In this document: positions 28,134-37,191 of the stretch, piece after piece | How positions within the stretch are numbered: position 1 is the first letter of the stretch | How the letters are laid out: every line of letters starts with the position of its first letter | NCBI GenBank assembly: GCA_021772135.1 | Contig: JADYXQ010000123.1 | Location: 1-47,889, forward strand | Direction: 5' to 3' | DNA length: 47,889 nt | Source of the DNA: Candidatus Obscuribacter sp. | GTDB lineage: Bacteria > Cyanobacteriota > Vampirovibrionia > Obscuribacterales > Obscuribacteraceae | Translations under genes and position numbers: made by a program | Notes under the pieces: generated by a model | The model's database searches: none | What the model was told of the DNA's origin: nothing | Seen by the model: only the letters and a program-made list of their open reading frames with translations

Positions 28134-28808
28134 TTAGTTTTCACCCAGCTTGTAGCCCACACCATATACAGTGGCAATGATAGAGGCGGTGCCCGCTGTA
28201 TCGAGCTTTTTTCTTACCCTGGTAATATGGCCGCGCACGGTATCAAGCAATGCTTCAGTATCAGATTCCCAGACGCTCGATAATATATCTTCAGCTGAAA
28301 AAACTTGATGGGGATGGCGCAAGAAAAATTCGAGCAAGCGAAATTCTTTGGGCAACAAATGCACTTCGTGGCCACCCTTTAAAACCTTGAATTCGTGCAC
28401 ATCAATTTCAAGATCGCGAAAACGCATTACATCTTGCGCCTGGCCGTGGTTACGCCGCAACACCGCCCGCACCCTGGCTGCCAGCTCTTTCAGAAGAAAT
28501 GGCTTGGTCATATAATCATCGGCCCCAGAATCCAGTCCGGTCTCTTTGTCGTCCACATGGCCTTTGGCAGTGACAATAATAATTCCAGCCGAACCGCCGG
28601 CTTTGCGATAACGTTTGCAAATTTCCATACCGTTCAATGACGGCAGCATGATATCGAGAATAACAACGTCGTAGTTGTTAGTCTCCATGCGAATTAGAGC
28701 CTCTAGCCCGTCATCGGCTAATTCAACAAGATGATGATCTTTTACCAGCCAGTTCTTTACAAGCTCGGCCAGATCGGTCTCGTCTTCAACAATCAGAATC
28801 TTTGCCAT
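28134..28808 (-). CDS. OmpR/PhoB family response regulator
   Basis: 224 residues: receiver domain with acidic pocket (E8, D9), phosphorylated Asp52 in VVILDIMLP and the KPF lysine, followed by a winged-helix DNA-binding domain (LLPKEFRLLEFFLRHP to VRGHITRVRKKL and VYGVGYKL). It lies between the SulP gene (18 bases upstream) and the sensor kinase, so the three form one operon. ATG 28808 has no obvious ribosome site, consistent with coupled translation. Confidence 0.95.
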   Translation of the reverse strand: MAKILIVEDETDLAELVKNWLVKDHHLVELADDGLEALIRMETNNYDVVILDIMLPSLNGMEICKRYRKAGGSAGIIIVTAKGHVDDKETGLDSGADDYMTKPFLLKELAARVRAVLRRNHGQAQDVMRFRDLEIDVHEFKVLKGGHEVHLLPKEFRLLEFFLRHPHQVFSAEDILSSVWESDTEALLDTVRGHITRVRKKLDTAGTASIIATVYGVGYKLGEN

Positions 28809-28826
28809 AGTTCAATAATACGCCAC

Positions 28827-30461
28827 TTAGCGCGCGGCCGTCGCCTGTTTGCGGCATGAAGTCGGATGCGGTGAAACGCATTGATGCAATTCCATGCCGG
28901 TAAAGGACACAGAGCCGCCACCACTTACTTGATCCTGGGCAAAATCGTGCAAGTGCTCCATTACCGTATGGTCTATAAAAGTAGCCTTACTGAGATCGAA
29001 AATCACTTTCTTGTCAGGAGCAATTCCGGTCAGATATTTTTTGATGGAAAGGTAATTTGAAAAAATAGCGGCATCGGCAACTTTGACGATTACAGTGTCA
29101 GCTCCATCGTCAAGCACTTCCACATTGGCCTTGAAGAGCTGATTGATGCGTACTCCACGCAATATATGCAACAAGAATTTCACAGCCACACCGGCTGCCA
29201 CACCAATCAACAAATCGCTGGCGAGAGTGACAACAATGGTGGTGACGAAAAGCAAAGTCTGTTCCCAGCCAATAGAGTGTGTTTCTTTGAAGACACGCGG
29301 TGAGGCCAGGCGATATCCGGTGAAAACCAGCAGTGCAGCAAGAGAAGCCAGGGGAATGGCATTAATTAGTGATGCGGCTAAAAGCACGAAACTGAAAATA
29401 AAAAGACCGTGCAAGAAATTTGACCAGCGGGTTTTAGCCCCATTAGCCACATTGGCTGTACTTCTGACGATTTCGGCAATCATTGGCAAGCCACCGAGCA
29501 TGCCCGAAATGGCGCTACCCAGACCAACCGCTGAAAGATCTTTACTCAAGTTGGCATGACGTTTGTATGGATCTAATTTATCTACCGCAGCACAACTGAG
29601 CACGGTTTCGATGCCCTGTACAAGAGTGATGGAGAGCACCGAGAGCCAGAAACCATTCAACTTAACAGCGGAAAAATCAGGAAAAGTAAAAGCGCTAACC
29701 ATATTAGTAGGCACTTGCACCAGACACTTAGCCGGATTAATGTCAAAGCTCTGACCGCAAAAAGCGTAGGAATGCTTGGTGGTAATGTGGAAGAAAATTC
29801 CCAGAGCACAAGCAGACAGCACCACAATAATAGGTGCGGGAATTTTGCGCAGGATGCCACCTTTGACAAAGGTCAGGCTGACCAAAATGAGCATGCTCAA
29901 AACGCCTATGGCGGCAATTTCGGGATTGGCATGAGTGACTGTTTCACCCATCTTCAAAAATAATTGAATGGGCTCTTTCGATAGGGGTGCCGTGCCCAGC
30001 ATGATTGGGAATTGTTTGAGCATAATGACGATGCCGATTGATGCCAGCATGCCGTGCACAACCGAAGCGGGGAAGAATTTGCCCAGCTCACCGGCCTTGA
30101 ATAAGCCCATGATAAAAAGCAAAACGCCTGAAATGACAATGGCGGCCAGAGTAGCGTGATAGCCTTGCGAACCGCCACCAAGCCTTTCTACCGAAGAGAC
30201 GATAACCACAATCAGGCCGGCGGCCGGGCCGTTGATAGTGACGTAAGAACCACTGATTTGCGACACCAGAAGGCCGCCCACCATAGCGGCGATGATGCCG
30301 GCCATAGGCGGCATACCCGATGCCATAGCAATACCCAGCGATAGCGGCAGGGCTATCAAGAAAAGAATGAAACCGGAGACTATGTCAGATTTCCAGTTTT
30401 GCTTCAGACCGGCCAATCTATCGAAAGGAACAGGGGCTGTCGAAATTGATTCTGATGACAT
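28827..30461 (-). CDS. SulP family anion transporter with C-terminal STAS domain
   Basis: 544 residues. A SulP/SLC26 core: LFLIALPLSLGIAMASGMPP, then SGSYVTINGPAAGLIVVIV, and a transport domain of about twelve helices; a STAS domain near 435-525 (KVIFDLSKATFIDHTVMEHL) sits in the cytoplasm. The sequence type resembles the bacterial SulP group often annotated as bicarbonate or sulfate transporters; which anion is carried cannot be told. GGAG nine bases before ATG 30461 supports the start. First gene of a SulP-RR-HK operon, divergent from the Hyf-like operon. Confidence 0.92.
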   Translation of the reverse strand: MSSESISTAPVPFDRLAGLKQNWKSDIVSGFILFLIALPLSLGIAMASGMPPMAGIIAAMVGGLLVSQISGSYVTINGPAAGLIVVIVSSVERLGGGSQGYHATLAAIVISGVLLFIMGLFKAGELGKFFPASVVHGMLASIGIVIMLKQFPIMLGTAPLSKEPIQLFLKMGETVTHANPEIAAIGVLSMLILVSLTFVKGGILRKIPAPIIVVLSACALGIFFHITTKHSYAFCGQSFDINPAKCLVQVPTNMVSAFTFPDFSAVKLNGFWLSVLSITLVQGIETVLSCAAVDKLDPYKRHANLSKDLSAVGLGSAISGMLGGLPMIAEIVRSTANVANGAKTRWSNFLHGLFIFSFVLLAASLINAIPLASLAALLVFTGYRLASPRVFKETHSIGWEQTLLFVTTIVVTLASDLLIGVAAGVAVKFLLHILRGVRINQLFKANVEVLDDGADTVIVKVADAAIFSNYLSIKKYLTGIAPDKKVIFDLSKATFIDHTVMEHLHDFAQDQVSGGGSVSFTGMELHQCVSPHPTSCRKQATAAR

Positions 30462-30643
30462 TTAAAAGGACTCCGAACTGCGCACCTGATGGCTGCTTGA
30501 TTTGAACGATAACAGGCAAAAGTGATGAGGATGTGATCAATTCTTGAAGCAAAAGCAATAATTCCCACAGCTTGTGGTCGGGGTCATCACACTTCGATCA
30601 CATTTCGCTGTTAGCGTAATAGCTGCAACCCACGAAAGCGTAA
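30462..30643. promoter_or_regulatory. Divergent control region between SulP and Hyf-like operons, with inverted-repeat half-sites
   Basis: ATGTGATC (30531-30538) and GATCACAT (30596-30603) are perfect reverse complements 57 bases apart. Between them is CCACA-GCT-TGTGG (30565-30577), a five-base inverted repeat, and each outer arm is accompanied by a GTGATGA-like element. The TGTGA core is the kind of half-site read by CRP/FNR-type regulators, but the spacing is not a standard CRP operator. It lies between two operons and may control both. Confidence 0.4.
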
Positions 30644-32650
30644 ATGTTTAACGACCTAACTCAAATATCAGCCGCTCATCTATTCACCGCCGCCAGCGCC
30701 TTATGGCTGGCAGGCATTGGCCTTACGGCACTGGGGAGGGAGCGGGTCAAAGACATCCTTTTAGCAGCAGTGCTGCTGGTAGGTTGCTTGATGGCACTTT
30801 CCGGCGCGGCAATTTCGTGGAACCATCCTGTTGAATACAATCAGTTACAGTTTCTTTCTTTTGGTCTGGCCCAGGCCGATGCTCGCGTAGATCCCCTCAG
30901 CGTTCCTTTTATCGCCTTATTAGGATTGCTTGGGGCAGCTGCCGCCGTGGCAAGCCCGAGCCACCTGGCCGCCTTCAAAGAGCAGGGCAAAAAAGGTCAT
31001 TACTGGAAGCTGACATTCATATTTATGATTGGCCTGCTGCAAGTTTTACTGGCCGCCAATGCTGTTGCTTTTCTAGTCTTCTGGGAAATAATGTCCCTTT
31101 CTTCAGCCGCCTTGGTGGCAGCTGATCACATACGCCATCGCGCTCAAAGAGCGGCTTTTGCTTACCTCACCGCCACGCGCATCTCGACCGCTTTTATCAC
31201 CGCCGCCTTTTTGTTCATGCATCAAAACACAGGCAGCTGGTCGCTGGCCGCCTGGCATTTCGATACTCCCGAAAGTCTTTGCGCCGCAGTTTTACTCTTA
31301 GCCGGAGTCTGCACCAAAGCCGGCATCTGGCCCATGCACGTCTGGCTGCCACTGGCTTATCCTGAACCGCCGGCACCGACTTCGGCCTTGTTTAGTGGGC
31401 TGGTTAGCAACCTGGCAATTTATTTACTGATGCGATTGCTTCTTGCGGGCTCATGCAGTCACATGATTATTGCCTACGTCGCCCTGGCTCTCGGTACAGT
31501 CTCAGCCGTATGGGGAGTGCTTTTCGCCCTGATGGAAAGAGATTTGAAAAAGCTTCTGGCCTATTCTTCTGTGGAGAATATGGGAATTATTCTCACCGCC
31601 ATTGGTGTCGCCATCTTGGCCCACAGTCACGGTCTTGCCGATGTCGCCGCTCTGGCCACAGCCGGCGCCCTCTTCCATTCGCTCAATCACGGTTTGGTTA
31701 AAGCATTGTTGTTCTTAGGAGCCTCCTCGGTAGAAAGAGCGGCCCACACAAGAGAAATGTCAGCCTTAGGCGGCCTCTCCAAGAATTTGCCATGGACAAT
31801 GCTCTGCTTTTTTGTCGGCTCCCTTTCAATTTGCGCCATGCCGCCCATGAATTGTTTTGCCAGCAAGTGGTTGCTTTACCAGACATTCTTCCATCTATCA
31901 TTTGCCCATGTGCCCATTATGGAACGGGCAATTGCGCTGGCTATGGTTGGCATTCTGGCCTTCGTGGGCGCACTTTCTCTGGCTTGCTTTACTAAGGCCG
32001 TCGGTATCGCTTTTCTAGGCCGGCCGCGCTCAGAAGCAGCAGCCAAAGCTAAAGAATCACCTTCGGGCAATCCTGACGGTTTGATTCTGGCCCAACTTTT
32101 GCTTACCGTCGCTTGCGTCATGGTGGGTACTTCTGTACCTATCGCACTTGACGGCCTGACGCCGGCCCTTCAACAGCTGACGAATAATCCGGCCCTGGTA
32201 GGCTCGAGTCTCTTCCCCATGCCGTTGGGGCAGCTCACTCTTGTTGGCGCGCTTCTCGTATCAAGCATCTATATTTTTGTCCTGGGCGGCAGGTCGGCCA
32301 CAGCCAAAAGTTACATCACCTGGGACTGCGGCTTCGGCCCTCTTTCTACCCGCGCCGAAGAAACCGGTTCGAGTTTTTCCCATCCGATCGGGCGCATTTT
32401 TTCACAAGTTTTGCAGATGAAAGTCAGCACCGAAATTTCAGGAAAAGACAGGCGACACTTCCCCGAGATTGTCAAAGTAGAGACTTTTATGACACCAATT
32501 CTGGAAACCAAAATTTATCAACCCCTGATAAACGCTTTCGACTGGCTCTCAAGCTCGCTTGTGCGTCTGCAAACCGGCAGCATTCATATCCACTTGCTTT
32601 ACGTATTTTTGACCATGATTCTTCTGGTCTTCCTTGATACCAACATATGA
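30644..32650 (+). CDS. HyfB-like (NuoL/M antiporter-type) subunit of a hydrogenase-related membrane complex
   Basis: 668 residues, about sixteen helices. Antiporter-type proton or sodium channel subunit. Seen: FLVFWEIMSLSSAAL (with the key helix-5 Glu), CTKAGIWPMHVWLPLAYPEPPAPTSALFSG region with its Lys, and the HSLNHGLVKALLFLG block. The length and C-terminal cytoplasmic extension resemble HyfB/HycC more than NuoL. ATG 30644 lacks a strong ribosome site. Overlaps the next gene by four bases (ATGA). Confidence 0.93.
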   Translation: MFNDLTQISAAHLFTAASALWLAGIGLTALGRERVKDILLAAVLLVGCLMALSGAAISWNHPVEYNQLQFLSFGLAQADARVDPLSVPFIALLGLLGAAAAVASPSHLAAFKEQGKKGHYWKLTFIFMIGLLQVLLAANAVAFLVFWEIMSLSSAALVAADHIRHRAQRAAFAYLTATRISTAFITAAFLFMHQNTGSWSLAAWHFDTPESLCAAVLLLAGVCTKAGIWPMHVWLPLAYPEPPAPTSALFSGLVSNLAIYLLMRLLLAGSCSHMIIAYVALALGTVSAVWGVLFALMERDLKKLLAYSSVENMGIILTAIGVAILAHSHGLADVAALATAGALFHSLNHGLVKALLFLGASSVERAAHTREMSALGGLSKNLPWTMLCFFVGSLSICAMPPMNCFASKWLLYQTFFHLSFAHVPIMERAIALAMVGILAFVGALSLACFTKAVGIAFLGRPRSEAAAKAKESPSGNPDGLILAQLLLTVACVMVGTSVPIALDGLTPALQQLTNNPALVGSSLFPMPLGQLTLVGALLVSSIYIFVLGGRSATAKSYITWDCGFGPLSTRAEETGSSFSHPIGRIFSQVLQMKVSTEISGKDRRHFPEIVKVETFMTPILETKIYQPLINAFDWLSSSLVRLQTGSIHIHLLYVFLTMILLVFLDTNI

Positions 32651-33594
32651 CGCTTAATCTGCACGCTGTGCTGGAAACTCTGGGCTTCACCGCCACATTT
32701 TTGCTTTTGCCGCCGCTGATTGTCGGTGTCATTCGCAAAACCAAAGCACGTTTTCAAAACCGCATCGGCGCGCCTGTACTGCAACCATATTACGACTTGC
32801 TCAAGCTGCTCAGTAAGAGCGAAACCATCAGCAAACATACAAGCTGGATCTTTCGCAGCACTGCCGCCGTAAATTTATCGATGTTGATTATTCTCGCCTT
32901 TCTAGCGCCGTGGACATCGTTCAGACCCTTTGACCTGGCCAGCGATCTTTTTCTCGTCATTTATCTATTGGCTCTGACCAGATTCTTCACAGTGCTTTCG
33001 GCTCTTGATGCCGGTTCTGCTTTTGGTGGCTTTGGTGCCAGCCGTGAAGTTACCCTGGCACTACTGGTAGAGCCATCGGTAATTCTTTGTCTAGCTTCTC
33101 TTGGTAGTGTCAGTCAATCAAGTGATCTGGCCTTTGTTTTTTCCTTTAAAAACATGGAGCTTTTAAATCAACCTGGCCTCTGGTTTCTCGCCGGCTGTGG
33201 CCTCTTTCTCGCCAGCCTGGTGGAATTGTCGCGTATGCCCGCCGACGACCCTACCACCCACCTGGAACTAACCATGGTGCACGAAGCCATGATTCTTGAA
33301 AATTCTGCAGCCAATCTGGCCTTAGTCGAATATTCACACTTTCTCAAAATTTTGATTTTACTTGGTATATCCAGTCAGTGTTTGCTCCATGCCGTCCCTT
33401 ATTTCTGGCACAGCACCGAATTAATTCGCGCCGGCGCGTCAATTGCTTGCATTCTGCTCATGGCTGTGAGCATTGCTGTAATTGAAAGCGTGGCAGTTAA
33501 ATTGCGCTGGACCAAGCTGCCCGAGTTCATTGCCTATTCGGTGGCCATGAGCATATTTTGCGTCTTCATTGCCCTGGGCAAAAATTTAAATTGA
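32647..33594 (+). CDS. HyfC-like (NuoH-type) membrane subunit
   Basis: 315 residues, eight helices. Family role: anchors the peripheral arm to the membrane and, in complex I, forms part of the quinone site. Diagnostic segments are KTKARFQNRIGAPVLQPYYD, SAFGGFGASREVTLALLVEP and MPADDPTTHLELTMVHEAMI. Start ATG 32647 overlaps the HyfB stop. The last segment shows the acidic residues (ELTMVHEAM) conserved in the E-channel. Confidence 0.93.
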   Translation: MTLNLHAVLETLGFTATFLLLPPLIVGVIRKTKARFQNRIGAPVLQPYYDLLKLLSKSETISKHTSWIFRSTAAVNLSMLIILAFLAPWTSFRPFDLASDLFLVIYLLALTRFFTVLSALDAGSAFGGFGASREVTLALLVEPSVILCLASLGSVSQSSDLAFVFSFKNMELLNQPGLWFLAGCGLFLASLVELSRMPADDPTTHLELTMVHEAMILENSAANLALVEYSHFLKILILLGISSQCLLHAVPYFWHSTELIRAGASIACILLMAVSIAVIESVAVKLRWTKLPEFIAYSVAMSIFCVFIALGKNLN

Positions 33595-33610
33595 GGTTTG
33601 AATAAGGATA

Positions 33611-34261
33611 ATGGTTCTCGACACGTTTGAAGCACTGGCAATGTTAGCTGCCATTTTCGGCATTCTCATTCTTGGCACTACGCATCTGCGCACCAATCTC
33701 TCTTTTTATAGCTTGCACACCACAGCTATTGCGGCGGTCACCGCCTGGATAGCCAACATCACTCATGACTCGCATTTATATTTAGTAGCCGCGGCGGTTT
33801 TCGCCATCAAAGCCTGGGTAATTCCTTACTTTCTCAATACTGTAATCAAAAAAATCGGCATCGGCACCGACAGTGGTGCTTTCATCGCTGCTCCACTTTC
33901 AATGCACCTGGGTGCGCTGCTGCTTGGCCTATCGTACGTAATCAGCCTGCAAATTCCGGGTCTGATTGGCGACCCTGATTCGCGTATCGGGTCAACAGCA
34001 GCCATGTCGATTTTATTTTCAGGGGTTTTGCTCATGCTCACAAGACGGGCTGCCATTAGCCAGATCGTCGGTTTTCTGGTAATTGAAAACGGCATTTATT
34101 TGTTTGCCGTCACTCAAACTCACGGCATGCCGCTAATGGTAGAAATGGGTTTACTTCTGGAAGTACTGGTGGCGGTAATGGTGGCAGGCTTGCTGCTCTT
34201 TAACATTAAAAAAAGCTTTGAGCATATTGATGTCAGCCAGCTTACAGAGCTGAAGGACTGA
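33611..34261 (+). CDS. HyfE-like membrane subunit
   Basis: 216 residues, seven helices; the C-terminal part (VGFLVIENGIYLFAVTQTHGMPLMVEMGLLLEVL region) is NuoK-like with conserved Glu residues. AAGGAT just upstream of ATG 33611 supports the start. It lies 16 bases after the HyfC-like gene and four bases before the HyfF-like gene. No HyfD-like gene sits between HyfC and HyfE here, so the complex has two large antiporter subunits instead of three. Confidence 0.88.
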   Translation: MVLDTFEALAMLAAIFGILILGTTHLRTNLSFYSLHTTAIAAVTAWIANITHDSHLYLVAAAVFAIKAWVIPYFLNTVIKKIGIGTDSGAFIAAPLSMHLGALLLGLSYVISLQIPGLIGDPDSRIGSTAAMSILFSGVLLMLTRRAAISQIVGFLVIENGIYLFAVTQTHGMPLMVEMGLLLEVLVAVMVAGLLLFNIKKSFEHIDVSQLTELKD

Positions 34262-34265
34262 GGCA

Positions 34266-35705
34266 ATGAACGAACTGCTCTATCTGATGATTTTGCCGGC
34301 GGCCCTGGCCCTGATCAGTTTATTTCTGGAAGTAAAATTGACACGTAAACTTGTGCCCATCGTTACCTGGTGGCAGTTGGCTATCGTTGCTTTTGTGCTT
34401 CATCCCTGCCTCCAGGGAACGGAGCGCATGCAATTCGCCAGTGGCCTTGCCATCGATAAAATGGGTACCTATTTTATTTTACTGACCACATTTGTGGTCT
34501 CTTGCTGCGTCACCCATGCAGACTATTTCTTTGCTGCAGCCGAAGCTGCCGGCGACGCTTATGCCGACCGCTCACTGCGACTGTTTTATGCCTCGGTCAA
34601 TCTTTTCTTGCTGGCCATGACTACGGTTTTTCTCTGCGACAACCTTGGTTACTTGTGGATCGCCATTGAAGCTACCACTCTTTCATCAGCCCCTCTGGTT
34701 TATTTTGAACGCAATAAATTTGCCCTTGAAGCTACCTGGAAATATTTGATTGTTTGCTCCGTCGGCATTGCCTTTGCTTTATTGGGTACAGTCTTTATCT
34801 TCGCCGCCAGTCAGCGCGGCACTCCCATGGAACCGACGCTCAATATTTCAGAGCTGATTACTCACGCTCAATTATTGAATTTTCCACTTTTGCGCCTTGG
34901 TTTTATTTTCTGTTTAATTGGTTATGGCACCAAAGCCGGTATCTTCCCTCTGCACACCTGGCTGCCGGACGCTCACGCAGAGTCTCCGGCACCGGCCTCA
35001 GCCATGCTCTCAGGAGCACTGTTAAACTGCGCTCTTTTTGGCATCTGGAAAGTGGCAAGCATAATCAACGCCGCCCAACCGCACTCGCACGTTCACCAGC
35101 TGGTAGCGGTTCTTGGCACCGTCACTGTTGTGGCCGCCAGTTTACTGTTGCTGCGCCAGCATAATTTCAAAAGGCTATGGGCTTATTCGAGCGTTGAAAA
35201 CGTAGGACTGATGGTCTTTGCCATTGGTCTTGGCTCTGGCCCTCTATTTTTCCTCCAGGCCCTTAATCACAGCCTGGCAAAAGTAGCTTTGTTTTTGTTA
35301 ACAGGCAATATCATTCAGGCATCTGGTACTAAAAAGCTCAACAAAATGCATGGTGTCATTGAAGATTGCCCAATCTGGGCTGGTTTACTGGCACTGGCAG
35401 CATTTGCCGTCACCGGCGCACCACCTTTTGGTGCCTTCGTCGCCGAGATGTCGATGCTCAGCTTAAGCATGTCGGACGGCCGCTGGATACTGGCTTTGAT
35501 TATGACTGCAGCAATTGCCATCAGCTTCGTGGCCATTCTTGCTCACGTGGGCAAAGTTATTTTCGGCAGCGGCAAACAAGGGTTCAAGAGCTTTCAACCG
35601 GCCAGAGCGTCAATTATTCCGGCCATTCTTGTGCTGGGCACGCTGGTCCTTGGAGTTGGCCTCAACACCGAAGTTTGGTCTGGCTCATGGAGCGTAATCA
35701 GATGA
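34266..35705 (+). CDS. HyfF-like (NuoL/M/N antiporter-type) subunit
   Basis: 479 residues, fourteen helices. Second ion-channel subunit. Key marks: LWIAIEATTLSSAPLVYFE with the helix-5 Glu, GTKAGIFPLHTWLPDAH with Lys, ESPAPASAMLSG, and FLQALNHSLAKVALFLLTG. The gene is tightly packed: start four bases after the HyfE stop, and its TGA overlaps the next ATG. Confidence 0.93.
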   Translation: MNELLYLMILPAALALISLFLEVKLTRKLVPIVTWWQLAIVAFVLHPCLQGTERMQFASGLAIDKMGTYFILLTTFVVSCCVTHADYFFAAAEAAGDAYADRSLRLFYASVNLFLLAMTTVFLCDNLGYLWIAIEATTLSSAPLVYFERNKFALEATWKYLIVCSVGIAFALLGTVFIFAASQRGTPMEPTLNISELITHAQLLNFPLLRLGFIFCLIGYGTKAGIFPLHTWLPDAHAESPAPASAMLSGALLNCALFGIWKVASIINAAQPHSHVHQLVAVLGTVTVVAASLLLLRQHNFKRLWAYSSVENVGLMVFAIGLGSGPLFFLQALNHSLAKVALFLLTGNIIQASGTKKLNKMHGVIEDCPIWAGLLALAAFAVTGAPPFGAFVAEMSMLSLSMSDGRWILALIMTAAIAISFVAILAHVGKVIFGSGKQGFKSFQPARASIIPAILVLGTLVLGVGLNTEVWSGSWSVIR

Positions 35706-37189
35706 AGATAGAGCGCATTGAAATGTCCCTGTCCGAGCTGCACGAAAAGCTGCCCCATACCCTGGGTAAAAATTCAGAAAACCGCCTGGGCCTGCTCACA
35801 TCAATTGACGGCGGTCAGCTGGCAACTCTTTTGCTTAATCCTAAAGATGGCACAGCAGGGCTTCTTGTAAGCCCGTTAGAAAACAACAGCTACCGCTCTT
35901 TCACTCCTCAGCTGGCGCAATTTCACTGGTTCGAGCGCGCCCTCTTTGACTTTTTCGGTATCGTTGCCGACGGTCATCCGCGCTTTAAGCACCTGCTTTT
36001 GCACGATCAATATGAAGGTGATTTTTTCCCTCTGCGCAAAATTGCCTTGCCTGCAAATTTTCAAAACGTCTTACCGCGCCGCTATGAATTTTTTGAAGTC
36101 AAAGGCGAAGGCGTATATGAGCTGCCTGTAGGGCCAATTCACGCCGGTGTCATTGAGCCCGGTCACTTCCGCTTCAGTTGCTTTGGCGAGACCATCGTCA
36201 ATTTAGAAATCAGACTTGGCTGGGTGCACCGCGGTGTAGAAAAGCGTTTGACCGAAGTGCCGTGGCAGAAGGCCCATTTTGTAGCGGAAGCTGCCGCCAG
36301 CGACACGGCCTGTGCTAACGCATTTGCCCACGCCATTGCCATCGAATCGATTTTAGAAGTAAAAGTAAGCGAACGAGCTCAATATTTGCGCACCATTGCT
36401 TTAGAGATTGAAAGGCTGGCTATGCACGTCATTGACGTGGGCGGCATCGGCACCGACATTGGTCTGCTTGGCATATCTAGTGCCATGGGTCGTCTTCGTG
36501 GCAAAGCACTAGCTCTCGCCGATTTAATTTCAGGCTCGCGGTTTTTGCGCGGATTTATTTTTCCTGGCGGCGTGCGGCCGGTGAGCGAGCGCAAACTCTC
36601 TGAAATTAAAGCGGGAGTAATCGGATTGCGCAAAGATCTGGCACCGGTAATTCAGATTCTTTCAGAAAATCAAATGGCCACCGAAAGAATGAAAGATATC
36701 GGCAGGCTCTCCCGTTCTCTGGCCCAGGAGTTCGGGATGGTCGGCATTCTGGCGCGCGCCTGTGGAATCGAATACGATAGCAGACAATGCTTCGAACAGG
36801 GTAAATTTCCCGAGCTGGCGCCACCAATCACCACAGAATTGGGTGGCGATATTCTTGCCCGCACCAGAGTACGCATCGGAGAAATTGCCACCACCCTCGA
36901 CACCATCGAAAAACTGCTGGACGGTTGTCCTCATGGGGAAGACAAAATAACTCTGCCGGCCAGTTTGCCGGCCAATGCCACTGGTTTAGGCATTGTCGAA
37001 GCCACGCGTGGTGAGCTGATTCACCTTATTTTTACCGACGAAGCCGGAAAAATATGCCGTTATTCAATTAAAGACCCGAGCTTCGAAAACTGGACTGCTA
37101 TTTCAATAGCCATTCGCGAAAATCTCATCGCTGATTTTCCCCTCTGCAATAAAAGTATGGCCCTTTCCTACAGCGGCAATGATCTCTAA
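35702..37189 (+). CDS. NuoC-NuoD-like fusion (HyfG-like large subunit) lacking NiFe ligands
   Basis: 495 residues. The N-terminal third is a 30-kDa/NuoC domain (FHWFERALFDFFGI, GHPRFKHLLLHDQ, FFPLRK); the rest is a 49-kDa/hydrogenase-large domain with GPIHAGVIEPGHFRF, then NLEIRLGWVHRGVEKRLTE. In [NiFe] enzymes an N-terminal CGxC and a C-terminal DPCxxC bind nickel; here the first region reads ASDTACANAFAHA and the second KDPSFENWTA (about 458-464), as in complex I. There is no C-x2-C pair in the whole protein, so no classical NiFe site. GGAG lies ten bases before ATG 35702, which overlaps the previous stop; a longer frame to 35366 overlaps the upstream gene. Confidence 0.92.
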   Translation: MKIERIEMSLSELHEKLPHTLGKNSENRLGLLTSIDGGQLATLLLNPKDGTAGLLVSPLENNSYRSFTPQLAQFHWFERALFDFFGIVADGHPRFKHLLLHDQYEGDFFPLRKIALPANFQNVLPRRYEFFEVKGEGVYELPVGPIHAGVIEPGHFRFSCFGETIVNLEIRLGWVHRGVEKRLTEVPWQKAHFVAEAAASDTACANAFAHAIAIESILEVKVSERAQYLRTIALEIERLAMHVIDVGGIGTDIGLLGISSAMGRLRGKALALADLISGSRFLRGFIFPGGVRPVSERKLSEIKAGVIGLRKDLAPVIQILSENQMATERMKDIGRLSRSLAQEFGMVGILARACGIEYDSRQCFEQGKFPELAPPITTELGGDILARTRVRIGEIATTLDTIEKLLDGCPHGEDKITLPASLPANATGLGIVEATRGELIHLIFTDEAGKICRYSIKDPSFENWTAISIAIRENLIADFPLCNKSMALSYSGNDL

Positions 37190-37191
37190 CT

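Noticed and set aside
35366..35701. 112-residue N-terminal extension of the large subunit
   Set aside because: It overlaps the HyfF-like gene in another frame; ATG 35702 with ATGA overlap and homology from its first residues is better.
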